From: Hermatobates lingyangjiaoensis
Lineage: Eukaryota; Arthropoda; Insecta; Hemiptera; Hermatobatidae
Reading direction: 5' to 3'
Length of the DNA: 64,000 bases
NCBI GenBank assembly: GCA_026182355.1
Contig: JAPFBL010000084.1
Span: 13,169,001-13,233,000, forward strand
How positions within the stretch are numbered: the first letter of the stretch is position 1; each line of letters starts with the position of its first letter. Below the pieces are notes generated by a model, which did no database searches, was not told the origin of the DNA, and saw only the letters and a program-made list of their open reading frames with translations. Below are positions 23,062 to 37,200 of the stretch, in pieces. The position numbers and the translations under genes are program-made.

Positions 23062-26000
23062 TAAATGATCAAACCACAATAAGAAATGGGAAAACAAGAC
23101 TAAGATCTTTCAACCGTAACAAGCGGTCTTCGTCAGAGTCAAAAACCCAACTCAGTTGGGTTTTTGACTCTGACGAAGACCGCTTGTTACGGTTGAAAGA
23201 TCTTAGTCTTGTTTTCCCATTTCTTATTGTGGTTTGATCATTGATTGTTGTTTCACGTGTTTATGTGAAATCTTTTTATATATAGATAAACGGAGAAAAC
23301 ATAAGTAGGTGACTTGTATCACTGTTGCAACAAAATTAAGATCCTTATTTTTTTCTGAACATTACGTTCAACATTTTCCTTTTATTCTACAATTCTCTGA
23401 TGAACTGTATCATTCGAAAGAGGTAGTTTGCCTAATTCTCTTCCAGAATGTTACCATCTTTTACAAGCTAGCTGGATGGGTGATTCAGCGAGAGTGTAAG
23501 TTATACTTTGATATTATTATTTCTGCCACTTCATATGACGCCATTTGAGCCCGTTCTGACAGTACCATTGCTTTTTTTATACCAAAACCAAAACATTTCA
23601 CTTTTTTTATATGACTGATTACCAGTCTTTGAAAATAACTCAGTTCTTTATCTTGCTGAGATGGATGTTTAGAAATTAAATGATTTTGTAATATACTTGG
23701 TACCATTGATTCTTTGACAGTCTCTTCCTGCACACGGCACGTAATGGACTAGGTTCATTAACACCTCCAGACTAAGAAAATCATAACTTCAAACAACATT
23801 GTCTATTAAGGTGAACTTTTGTCTTTGTAGTACCAGAGCTTGATGATTGTTTATTTCTATATTCACATCCGTCAAAAAGTTTTGTTCTTTTAAGAAATTT
23901 ATCCATTGTGAAAAGGATAGATAAAATTAAGATAATAACGGCGAAATAATGCGCTCAACTCCTCTTTATATCCTAGATTCACTAGTAATTCAATACTCTG
24001 TTTACTTTTCTACATTTTATCATCAGCTATCCCTTGAGGGTGTTTTCTAGCTGTTGGTGTACCTTATTTCAGAATTTCAAATGTTATTTTGCTACAAATT
24101 GAAACAATTATTTGCATATGTAAAAAACAAGGTGTTGAGGATAAGAGCGATTGGTTTTGGAATCGACTGTGTAGAAAAGAACATTTATTCATAAATATTA
24201 AGAATAAATCATGAGGGAGCTAAACGTATACAAATTTACAATGTCAATCTGTGGAGACCACAAATTTTTTTAATAGTGTCATTGTTGTATGAAGGAATAC
24301 TAAGGCATGTGCTTTACGTTTTCAAGACAAAAAACTATCAAAAGGTGTATTGTATGTACTATACCTTATTGCCCATGAGTCTAATAAAATTAAATGAATA
24401 AAGTGAAAGAATCCATGAAACTATCAAACACCAGAGGCATTATTAACCAGAAAAACGACACATCAGAAAGACCATTTTAAGTACTGTTTCAAGAGTAACA
24501 AACAGCTTATTTGCAACAGCAAGAAAATTGTGAAAAGTTATACAACCGAGGGTAGCAACAAAAATACCGTGTGGGTGTCATTTGAAGTTTCTCATCTAAA
24601 ATACTGGAAAATACTAAACAAGTATTTTCCAGCTTAAACTCCTTTATATTATCTCATCATATAGATTAGTTAAAATTTGATTAGAGATGGAATATGACCA
24701 GCGTTCGAAAAGATTCTTTTACTTGCAGGACATATATAAGAAATCACTTTATAAGCAAAATGGTTCTGATTTTGCTTATTCAGATATGTCCTGGACCATG
24801 ACAATACAAGTAGAGCTTCAATAGTTCTTGAATGATTTAATCAAACAGCAATTTAATGAAAAACCTGTCACTAAATTAAAAACTTTTGGAATAATTGTGC
24901 ACTCTGTGTGGACATAAACTGTGATTATGGCAAATTTTGCTTTACTGTGAAGTTTCATCATTGTTATAGACGGTATTTATTCAATTTAAGAATTAAGCAA
25001 AGGATTAAGATATTTCCACACCAGCGATTGTTTGAAAGTTTTTTTTTCTTCTTAGTTAAGTTAGTGTATTAATCGGTTTTTTCATAAATTTTTACATTAC
25101 TATAATTAAAGTACAGTAATCATGGAAAACTCGATCTCGAAAATTTTATGGATTTACAAATTTTGAGATCCTACGAATCCAATAAAACGGGTTTCGGATA
25201 CTGGCCTGTCCGCTGTGTGTGTGTCTGTGTGTGTGGGAGTGGGTATGTGCCCAAAATTTCTAGTCATGCTGCATGTCACACTAATTAATGGAGAAATTCA
25301 TATTTTAGCCGCTAATGGGCCAGATAGTGAAAATGTGCTGTATTGCTTTTGGCTACTGTTGAATCATGGGTAAAAGTTTCATATTTGGTCAATATGTGAT
25401 TAAGACAACATTCTTTTCTTCTAAAATACTAACTCCAAAGTCTCATTTTTTATGGTTATTATGAAACTAATAACAGTTTTAACTGAAAAAACTTCAGAAT
25501 ATCTCATAATTACAAAAGGTAATTATGAGTAGCTCTAAAACTCAAAACTCAATTTGAAAAAAACCTACTGTCCTTGTTGGATTTGTTTACATTGACTTAG
25601 AAACTATTTATTAGAATCAAGTCCTACAAAATTAATTATTATTTAAAGTTTGATAAAAACAACAGAAGGTATTTTATGATCTAATATGATAACTAAAAAG
25701 AATAAAATTCCTATAACTTAAAAGCAAACGGAAATCAACTATATTTTCAACTATATGTTTTATGAAGTTTTCTGGTTATGATGGATGGTTATCTAAATAA
25801 ATTACTAAAATCAATCTACATGTGGAACTTTTTAGCCAATCTTATTGTCAGACATAGAGTTCTTGATGTGTTTAAGAACCTTATTATTTCTGGGCTCTAT
25901 TGGAGCATGTGGAGTGTACTTTTTCGTTCTTGATATCAAAACTACTATTAATTTTAAACCCATTCTCTGGGATTCTAGCATCTTAAAATTTGTATTAAAT

Positions 26001-28172
26001 ATTGTGTTACTACGAATATATTTTATGATTTTAAAATCTTGGGAGAACAATATTACAATAAAAACAACAACTAGTAGGTTCTATCTGTAGTAACATGAGA
26101 AGCTGTTGGTAAATACGCATCTCCATAAAGGACTCATACTTATCAGAAGGACGAAATAACAGAATCAGCTCTGAAAATACTTGAAAAATCTTTAAAAAGT
26201 CTTTAAAGATCATTCTCAGCTGTTTCTTGGAAATAGAAGAAGCTTTTGATAACACGTCTTTCGAATCCACCGAATCATCACTAATACATAAACGAGTATA
26301 CATTAATCCATCGTCTATAGCAGTGTTTCTTAAACTTTTTTACTTCAGGGCGTACCTATGAAACCAAACCAAAACTTTGGGGCGCATCACTGATTTTAAT
26401 ATAGAAAATTTAGTCCTGAGATTTGATAACAGGAAAATGATTGGAAATTAAAATGTATGGTTTTTTTTTTAACTAAAAGAAAGAAAGAGAGAGAGAGACA
26501 GAGAGAGTGAGAGGGAGGGCTAGTAAAAATTATTTAAATCCCCGAATAAAGGCAAAGAGGAAGTATTATTTATATTATTTATTGTTGCTTAAAGATTAAA
26601 GAAATTTACCTTCCAGTTCAAAATATGAAGTGGCCGAGACTTGACTCAGACTTGAAAACCACATACTTGGTGTTTTCTCAAATAAATTAAAATTATGCAA
26701 AAACTAAAATATAAATTTGTTATATAAACTTAATCTTCCATTATCATGGGGCGCACCTGGCTACCTTCCAGGGCGCACCAATACGCCCGGGCGCACCGTT
26801 TGAGAAGCACTGGTCTATAGAATTCATTAATATAATGCAAACGCAAAGAATAATTAGTACCACAACTGAAGTTGTGACCACTAAAAAGGCTGTCCTATAG
26901 GAGGTTTGATATGGACTTTATTGTTTTCATCACTTGAATAGTGGATGAATTTTCCTATGTCAGTAGTGTACTGGATGCTCTAAATCATCAAAAAATGTAG
27001 GTGTCCTTGTTATTATAGAAAGAGGAACGCTTAATACTGTCTTTATACTTCCTTTGTGATGATTCATTATGCAGTCCAAATTGTTGAAAGACGGGTAAAG
27101 GAGAAGAAGCCTGTATATAAATCCAACTAAAACGATACAATTCTTAAGCAGAAAGAAAGCATGTATTAAAGATCTCTTCATTCAAAATACTGCACTAGAC
27201 CTTCGAAAGGAATTGAAAATCTTTAAGTGTCATTAGGTTAAAAACTAAACTGAAATAGCCGTGTAACGGATACATAGACTAAGGCTAAAAAAGCAATGCT
27301 CTCCTGTAAGAAATTTTTTGGTAAAATTTGGAGTCTTAACCACAAATCTACTCTTTCGCCCCACACTTCTGTGATAAGACTGATACGTAATATGTATTGG
27401 TTGTCTAGCATCCAAAAATAAATATAAAGTGTACCCTAATTAGCTTAACTAAATTACAATGACAAACATGTCCAGGAATAACAGAAGACCAACATCTAAC
27501 AGGGAAAACAATGAGACTATGTGCAGTCTACTGAAACTAGTTTGAAATGGAAATGTCTCTATAGGAGATAAGATATTCAAAATTTAATAGATCCAAACAT
27601 TAATTCTTTCGCCTGTAGGTAGTTGCCAGATAGAATGACTTTAAACAAAAATTTACAGAAGTCTTCAAAGGGAACATATATGATTACTTGGATTGGAGCC
27701 TTCCTGATTTCAAGAAAGAGCCTTATGTCTTGTCTACTGATAGCTTGATACTTAAAAAAGAAACCCTATTGAGTATTAAAGCCCCAAATGGCAACATTTA
27801 TAAAGCCCTAAGAAGAATAATCAAAGTTTTCGAGACCAAAATGCTTGCGATAAAAATTTTCAAGGAGCATACTCTAATTAAAATCCCCAAAAAATCTGGG
27901 ATAAAAATCTGCGAATAAACCATTAGAGTTTGTTATAAAAACTAGAATATGATCTAATATGTTCTGAAAAAAAATTAACTCTGCAAAATTGCTAAAATTG
28001 CAAACACTCTGCAGGTCACACACACTGACGGATTATTTTGATACTACTCCGCAATAACCCATGTAAATGAGATGAGCTAGGTGGTATTCGCCAGTGTCGT
28101 TACTCCAATGTTTTCTTTAGACTTCTCACTCTAACGTTCATTGTATAACTATGAACGTGTATGTGTGTGTGT

Positions 28173-28225
<53 letters not shown>

Positions 28226-31200
28226 CAGACAATTGAAGATTAATTTGAAGATTAATGTATTTGAAGATTAATGATCAAAAATTCTATATTTAAGGTCCTG
28301 TTAGCAGGGATGCAATAAACTTCCATAGCCCCACGTCTGTCTGCTCATTTGATTTTTTTAATGAAACACCGACTAATGCTTTTGGAGATAGACCCCTAAT
28401 ATTTATGTATATTGTCCAACTTCGTGAACTAGGATTCATGGAAATGTATATTTCATTTCTATATTGTATCTGTGTGTTGTGTACTGACATCAAAACCAGG
28501 ATTATTTTTCATAACAATTAGAATTTGTGACCCTATTTTCGATTATGTTAAGGACTATACTCCCAGTGTTTACGCGAGAAGTAAACCAAATCAATATTGA
28601 TGATTATGACACTGAGAGGAATGGATACTTTTCTGGTCGTGCCTACGCCTTACAACATTTTGTAATGGGGTATATTTTGTGAATATATCGAATTACACTT
28701 CCTTCCATTGGTGAAATTTAGAACTATGAGTTAATTAAGAGTAAAAATTTAAAATTATTGTTTCGAAATTCATGCTTATTGCTTTACATCCGTCGTTATC
28801 CTGTAATTTTGCTAGTATGCAATATATTCGTTTTATTTAAATATTGATCATGCCTGCAAAAACTGTCAAATAAAATATTAATTATTTTTCCACCTAAGGA
28901 AATTCCTGTTTCTGGTTTACAATACGTAAATGAAAGTCGTATGGCCTCTCAAATTTGTTCGTTTACATTAAGTACCTTGTCTCTAAATCTATTAAAACAA
29001 ATAAATGTAATATTTTTAGTAATACAAAGATTGTGAGTATATTAATATGAAAATATTTTATTTTACCTCCTACGTTTTTTCACCCTATAACAGGTTTCGT
29101 AACTTGTCCATTATTAACAGTTCCGTGACAGGTTCAGGAAGTTACTGTTTATTTTGGTAACAGGAAGACAAAAACGACTCTACCTTGTGTATCTTACATT
29201 TATAAAAAGACTTACCTAATTTTATTTCAACTGATATTTATTTATATTTAGATTTAATGTCAACTGTTTTCCATCTCTATCTCCTTTGACAGTCTTTATC
29301 TGCCTCTTTATGTTTTTTACATGCCATCGATTTTATCATGGTAACTATATTAAAACAAAGAAAAGTTCTATCGATTATATAGTTGAACTTATTTCAACAT
29401 ATATACTGATGCATTTGAAGTAAAGTTTTCATGTCCTTTTAGTTTCTTTTATAAAAGAATAATTTACAGAGAAATTGTTAATGATAACACATCAATGAGA
29501 AGGAAATACATCAAATAGTCATTAGAATAATGGAACGTAATGTGAGATTCTGAAAACTAAGTTGATAAATGTAAAATACCCTCTTTGAAATGAAATGCCA
29601 CTAAAAAAATAACTTACTTCAGTAAGTTATTTTTAGCGGAATTTAATCTTAGATATTTTGAATACATATAATATTATTCAATGATCAAACCACAATATGA
29701 AATGGGAAAACAAGACTAAGATCCATCAACCGTAACAAGCGGTCTTCGTCAGAATCAAAAACAAAACTGAAACACTAGGTGCAGAAAACATCTGGTGAGG
29801 GGTTGAGATGAGTGGGAGGGAAGAGTGGTATTTTAAAAGGGTGAAAGCGCAGGAAAGGACTAATGTCCAAAAAGGGTTGTTTGGGGAAACAAAGGAGTAC
29901 AGTAAGAAAGAGTAAAAAAACTATCCGCTTGCTGTCAACCCTCTTAAAAGATGTTTTCTGCATCTAGTGTTTCAGTTTGGTTTTTGACTCTGACGAAGAC
30001 CGCTTGTTACTGTTGAAAGATCTCAGTTTTTTTTCCCCATTTCATATTGTGGTTTGATCATTGATTGTTATTTCACGTGATTATGTGAAACCTTTTTACT
30101 TGTATATAATATTTTATGATTAAATAACAATATGAAAAGGGAAAAAAGATTAAGATCTTTAAACCGTAACAAGTGGTCTTCGTCAGAGTCAAAAACCTAA
30201 CTGATTGTTATTTCACGTGTTTATGTAAAATCTTGTTATATATATATTATATATATATGGTTGCCTTATAGAAAGACTCAGCCTTTGCTGACTTCTTTTA
30301 ACAGCCTCTAGTTTCGATCCAACCTTCCTATTATAAAGATACCTTTCGTTTTCTCCAGCTTCTTCCAAAAACTTCCTTGTTAATCTAGCTGAATTTATCC
30401 TTAAATAATTTCTTTCTGTTTGAGGGTAGTTATTACTTACAAATAAAAGAAACTGCTATGGGAACAATAATGGCACTCTATTTTTTAAACTTGTTTATGG
30501 TAGAGCTAGAGCAAAGTTTCCTAGCTACTCGCCACCTTCTTCTATTTACTTCGGATACATTGATGATATTTCTTTTCAATTTGCAGGGTGGTAAAAATGA
30601 GTTAGACCTACACTTTACTTTCTCCGAACTTTCTGATCTTCTATTACCTTTTCTTTTTTTTTATTTTATTATTTGTTCTATTTATATTCTTTGATTTTAA
30701 TATTTAATAATTTCATTGTTTATCCTCTTCCCCTTCCCTGCAAATGTTAGCAGCTCAACAAAAATGAAATGGCAAAACATAAAAAAATAAAATTTAAATT
30801 AAGGGACCTAATTTAAAATTGAGAGTAGATGGTAGAGAGAAATTATTATATTAGAAAATAGAATGTAAACTGACATGTTGACCTGAGAACGCTCTCAAGT
30901 GAGAAATGGAGGGATTCATGCAAATACAACATAAATGAAGTTATGGTAATTACTGATGTCCTTGTCCTAGATATAGAAGTTACATACACGTGGACAGAGA
31001 GGTCTGAAATATCTTAGTTTCGAAGTGTACGAGTAACTGCGCAACTCACATTACTATTCATAAATGAAATTACTCGGAAAATTGTGTATTCAATGAACTA
31101 AATTAATTTACAAAGCAAATTCATAGTTATAAAGCTGCTTATAATACAATGGATGGAGCATGCCGACTAAATAAATAATGTATAAAAAATATATATCCTC

Positions 31201-34200
31201 CTTCCGATTATAATTTGTTATTACTTATTTACAGTTAGTTGTTCAGCCATATTAATACCTATAGCCTATAACACCACTCAGTACTACTTAAATAATTAAT
31301 ATTATAAATATAAAATAATATTTTATTTTATTATTTTATTTTATTTTATTTTATTTTTAGTACCACTCAGTACTACTTAAATAATGTATTTGTAAGATTA
31401 TATCCAATCTGTAAAATAACGGAATTGTGAGTGTGCTTTGAATTTCTGGATATCAAATCTAAAATTATGAGACTAATGTTTTCCAGTCTTGGAAAAGGGA
31501 TGTTGTAGCCTCTTTGAAAATTACTCTTAGAGCTACTAAATATGTATCAAGGCCGGAACAGAGGCAAAAATCGTTTTTTTTTTTTACTACCATTGTGTGA
31601 TTATTGAAATTGCCGAAAATATGTACTTAACATTATTAAAACATATCAACATTTCATAGAATTTTATGAATTTCAATATTATTGATTTTACACCAATGTA
31701 AGTATATACTATCTTACACATTAAATGTATAAGACTACCACATTATCTTAAATAATAAAAGAATACATTTTTAATTCTTCTTGTGGTTGCAGCAATTGCC
31801 GCTATACAAATCTGAAGTGGCTTACACACAACTTTACTATAAGTTAACTTAATATCAGACTTCATGGGTGTATAATATATAATGTCCCATTCAGGCATAA
31901 AATAAATGTCTAAATGGGAGATGTTTATTAGTCTTTCATTCTTGGAGTCAGTACAGATAGTGATTGATCCACTTAACAATATGCTTATTTTTGTATATCA
32001 CACCACTGCTTCATATAATATCATTAGGATTTCTACAGCAGAAATGACATTTTTGAAAAGCGAAAGTTTTTCTCTTATTACAATATAAACTCTTACAGGA
32101 GAACATGGCTTTTGTTCTAATAGCCATTGGATCACTTACATAGTTTATCTGACCTACTTCAACATTGAAGATTTAAGACAAATTTTCCCATTTAAAACTT
32201 GAAAATATTCCTATTTTATCTGAAAATTGTAAGAAAAAATGTCATTTTATAATAATTTTTAATTTGAGATGTGGGATAATTACATTTATTATTTTTCAAA
32301 GAATGTTTTCAATTTTGAATTATGTTTCACATTTTTGGTCTTTTATAAAGTTATAGTATTGGTAATTTTATGGCATGCTACAGTTTTTAAAAAAATCATT
32401 TTTCTTTCCCTTTGTCAAAAGTCATAAAAATCCATTTTACTTTAAGCAAGTGTAATTTTTTCTTCCATGCTGTACTCTATTATGAGGTTGCTGTAAATGT
32501 ATATTGAGAAAAAATATATTGGTAGTACGCCAGTTTTTCATATTGAAATCAAATTCAAAGCCGAATTTTCAGAATGATTTCAATTTGTATAGCTGAAAGC
32601 TTGAAATTTTTAAAAATAATGGTATGAACTATTAGAGTAGAATAGTGAAAAAAACGTAATATTTGTCAAAAACGTACACACTCTTCTATAGAACGAAAAT
32701 GAGCATTCCACAAACTTCAAAGATAATCAATCCATAGATCATTCATAAACATAAGAAAATCTGCATCTGAAATTAAGTTTTATGGAATGGTAGAACATAT
32801 AGATTGATCACAACAATTTATTAGTCATACCCATCATAGCATTAAAGAATCAGGAATTATAGGTTTGATATGTTCTATTGGCGTTGATTTTTATATATAA
32901 GAATTTTATTCTTCTTACATCACATATATAGTCATTCAATCATTTTCAATTTTTTCATTATACCTCTAAACATCATATTGTTTCAGTGGATTCACTCAAA
33001 AAATTTCTCAGTCAGTGTAAATAATATAAATAAATGTTAACAAATACGTCAAGTATACCAAGTAAACCATTAGTCCAGGATCAACATTCAGTTTTAAGCT
33101 TTATTTCTCTTTGCCGTAATTGAAATTACATGAATTTCTTTTTATAAATTGCTAATTATCTGAGCAATTTTTTGGCAAAATTTCATTGTTATTTAATTAG
33201 CAGTTTAGCTTCAAACATTTTCTGAAGACAGAAAATATACTATAACTCCCCTTTGGTTAAAGTAATTTTAAAAAAAGATTATACCAATTCATTCTACACA
33301 TAAAGTTCTATTTGTAGGTATAATTTTATTTTGATCTGTCAAACGGTATAGCTTGTACGAGCTTATAGCTTATAGCTTATAGCTCGTATCTCTCTCACAA
33401 GCTTTCAGATTGAATTATAAGTCAAAATTTTTAGATTTATTGAAAAAAAATCTGAGGATTTATTCGTTTATTGCTTTTGTAGTCTTAAAAATAATGCCAA
33501 ATTTTCAAAACTCTAGTATTAGTAGTTTAGGAGAAAACAAATTTAGTCTAAAAACAGGTTTTTGGCAAAAAAGTTTCTAAACTTAGAAATCTTCAGATTT
33601 TTAAAACAACAGGAAATGTTTTTTTTTAATAAAATATATACATTTTTACGCATAATTCAACCTGAAAGCTTGTGAGAGCGATACAAGCCATACCGTTTGA
33701 CGGATCAAAATGAAACTAGACCGAAAAATAGAACTTCATATGAAGAATAAGTAGATATAATTTGCCAACGGGCCTTTAAAGTACATTTTCTGTTTTCAGA
33801 AAATGTTTAACGCTAAACGGCTCATTAAAAAACCCAGAAATTTTCCAAAAAATTGATTTGAAAATAAAAAATGTATAACAAAAAATTAATGTAATTTTAA
33901 TTACGGCAAATTGCAATAAAGCTAAAAAAACTGAATATTGATCCTGGAATGATAGTTTACTTGCTATACTTGCATTTCTTTACTTTGACTTAGAAAATGT
34001 TTGAGTAAATTCAAAAATGTTTATAGGTTTAATGAAAAATATTTGAATAACTTAATATGATATGAAAAAAATATAATTCTTGCATGTAAAAATTCAGTAC
34101 CAACAACGGTACATTTCTGATGTTTTCTATGGTATTATAGATTTGTGTAACAAAATTCTCTAATAAATCTATAATTGCACAATTCAACAAAATTTAATTT

Positions 34201-37200
34201 AATATTTAGATAGATTATTAAATTGTGGAATATGAATATGGTATTAAGAAATAAGTTCTGGTGTGGTGGAATGGTGGGAGAAGTGTGTTCTCAGAAGCGG
34301 AGATTTTTCTGTCTCATAAACGATGCAAGATTCTTGATTTTTATTGAAATAAGATACTTGGTTTTATGAGTATAAAATCTAATGAAATAATTACATTCAT
34401 CAGTAAATAAATGACATTTGGTGTCTCGTAGGAACCTTAAAAAAAATGTTATCTAACTTTATTTCAAAATGAGTGCTAATAGTTTCCCACTGTTTTAGTC
34501 CTAAAATATTTAGATTTTAACTTTCATATTCCTGTTACGTAAGGACGCTACAACAGAAATTTTATACATTCTGTACTGTCGCAAAAGGCAATATAACACT
34601 AAAAAGAGTAACCTTAAGTTCCACTGGTAGCCACTTGTCAGATTTGTTTACCTTAATCTTTATGAATAAAAGAATGATTTTGTCTGTACATTGCTTAGAA
34701 TTGACTCATTTCAAGTTTTCTTTACGTTTCATACATTAGAGAAACTGAATCCACACTTAGAAAAATTTCTGTCGGTTTGTCAGTTTGTCGGTTTGCCCGC
34801 AAAATTTTGTCACAAGTAAACATATAAAATATGAACATATGACATATAAAAGCTGAAACTTTTACAGTAGATTTGTATATGTTTAACTTAAAATATAGGC
34901 TCTAAATTTATTGGAGGCTCTAAACATAGGAATGAAGTTATGGACGTTTAAAGCAAAAACGTTTGTCACAAGTAAACTCAGCCACCGTGAGACATAGTGA
35001 GCTGAAACTTGTATATAGCGACACTATGTATTGCGACATAGTGACACTAGATTTGTGTATATTTAACTTAAAAGATAGGCTCTGAATGGATTAAAAATTC
35101 AGCATAGAAGCGAAGTTATGAACCTTTAAGCTGTATTTTGCTAACTTCACAGACATGTTTATTTTGAAAATATACAGGTGAAACAAGTAGGTATTGTTAG
35201 ATGATTTTAATTTCATTTCCGTATATTCAAGATGTACTATCTATTCAGAATAAATAGCTTTGTGAACTAATGAACAGGCAGGAAAAATCAACAAACAAGT
35301 TCTTACCCTTTATCAAGTCGAAGAAAGAAGTTACAAGTCAGTAAAGAGAGTGATTAGTTATGAGGAAGCAGTTCATTATCCAACTGAATTTCTTGACTCC
35401 GTAACTGCTCCTGAACTGCCTGCTCATAGTAAAAACTTAAAGTAGGAGCACCAATCATGCTGAAATTTAGTAGCAATAACAAATTTCATGTTATAAAACT
35501 TGAGTGCCCAAAAATGTGCAACGGGACACGGCTCTGAGTTCGTGTACTGCACAGATACGCCATAGAGGTGGACATTATGATTTGGTATGGTACTGGGGAG
35601 TCTGTGTGTATACCATGCATACCATTGATTCCGAGCCACTATCCGTTTCCATTCAAACGATCACAATATCCTGTCAGCGTATGTTTCGCAATGACGGTAA
35701 CTAAGTCCCAAGGGGAAACTCTATCTACCGCAGAAATTGAAGTGAGTGAGACCAAGTTTTTCTTACATGGTCAACTTTGCCCACAGTTTGCTTGCCCAAG
35801 AGTCAGAGGTTCCAACTCCGACCTTGACAGAGGTTCCAACCTGAAAGACAGACAGCCTATGTGGTGTATACAGAGGCGTTTTCTTAACACTGTACTAATA
35901 ATGATATTTTCTACTTTTCTATAATTTCTAATGATATTTTGGAATACCATGTATAATCAAATTTGTAACTCCGTCAAAGACGGGTACGTTTGCCAGTCTT
36001 AATTAAAATCTCAGAGTTTGATATAAGAAATTTAACTACTGACATCATTCTAAATAACATGTACAAAATTTAAAATTAAATGAAATTATTATTTGTAATA
36101 TTTGATTTTTTTTATATTACTGTTATTTCTTTCAAGTGATAATCAATTTTTGACAATCAATCAGATGACATGCTAATTTCATTCACTAAATTTAGTGACT
36201 TGATTGATAATGTCTTTCAATGAGTGTTACAAAGCTAACTTATTATTATGCTTACTTTTCAAATTTTATAATTAGCATTTCGTTTACTAAATGTCAGGAT
36301 TGAAATTAATATGGATGTTCCTTTTTCATTTTAAAAATCTAATCATAGCCATTCAATAGAATTTACCTTCCATGCATTCACTAACAGTTCTAAACAAACA
36401 TGTTAGTTACATTCCCGTAATTAATTCATTGTGTATTATTTTTGATCATGAATAAAGTTCGGAGTAAAGTGAAAAGATTTCTTTCAATAAATATCTTCAA
36501 TATTAGAGTATGTCATTATAACCGGTACTTAAGACTGTTGTGCTACTAGATTATTTGTTTGTCATTCCAGTAGTTCTCCTTTTTGAGTGGAAAGGGAGAT
36601 GATAATTTTAGTTATTATTTAGTTCTTATAAACTATTTTAATCTCATCCACCAGGTAATTTAATTTGGCAACTAATGAGGTGTAACTGTTGACATTGAAA
36701 TAACATTTATGAAAAGCTTAACTTCTTATTAACTAAATTGAATGGGAACTAGTGAGTACACCGTACTTCTTTTCTGTAATCCAAAAGTACCAGTGAAATT
36801 CCCAACTAAATATGCAATATAAAGGGAAATAACCATCATCATTAAAAAGTTTACTAAATTTTTATTTCTACAGTTTGACAACCTTTTAAATTTTTGAAAA
36901 ATTTATTGAACAATTTAAAGAAAAAGAAAAAATAAAATATTGGTAAAGTAAAAACAATACAGTGTTCTATGGACCGACACAGTATTTTCCAAAGAACTCG
37001 TTTAATTTAGTCCATTGTCAATTAATAACCTATTGAGTGTAATACATTTAATTTAATGTAATGAAATAAAAAACTGAAATTTCATTTGCTAAGATATAAT
37101 CTTATGATCTCAAATTATATGTATGATGTTTGGATAGCTAGTTTTATCTTAAAATTACATTAGAAAAGTATGTTTTAATTTTTATTTTGTGATAAATAGG

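Larger units (their letters stand above)
23018..23285. mobile_element. PLE-A terminal-repeat fold-back without coding sequence
   Basis: Starts with a TA microsatellite (23020-23058). The left arm is about 23060-23155 and the right arm about 23156-23285; each carries one hammerhead-like motif A. The right end (TTCACGTGTTTATGTGAAATC) matches the outer end of the 2.4 and 54.2 kb copies. It interrupts the sequence beside the hAT remnant at 23.3-23.7 kb. Confidence 0.75.
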
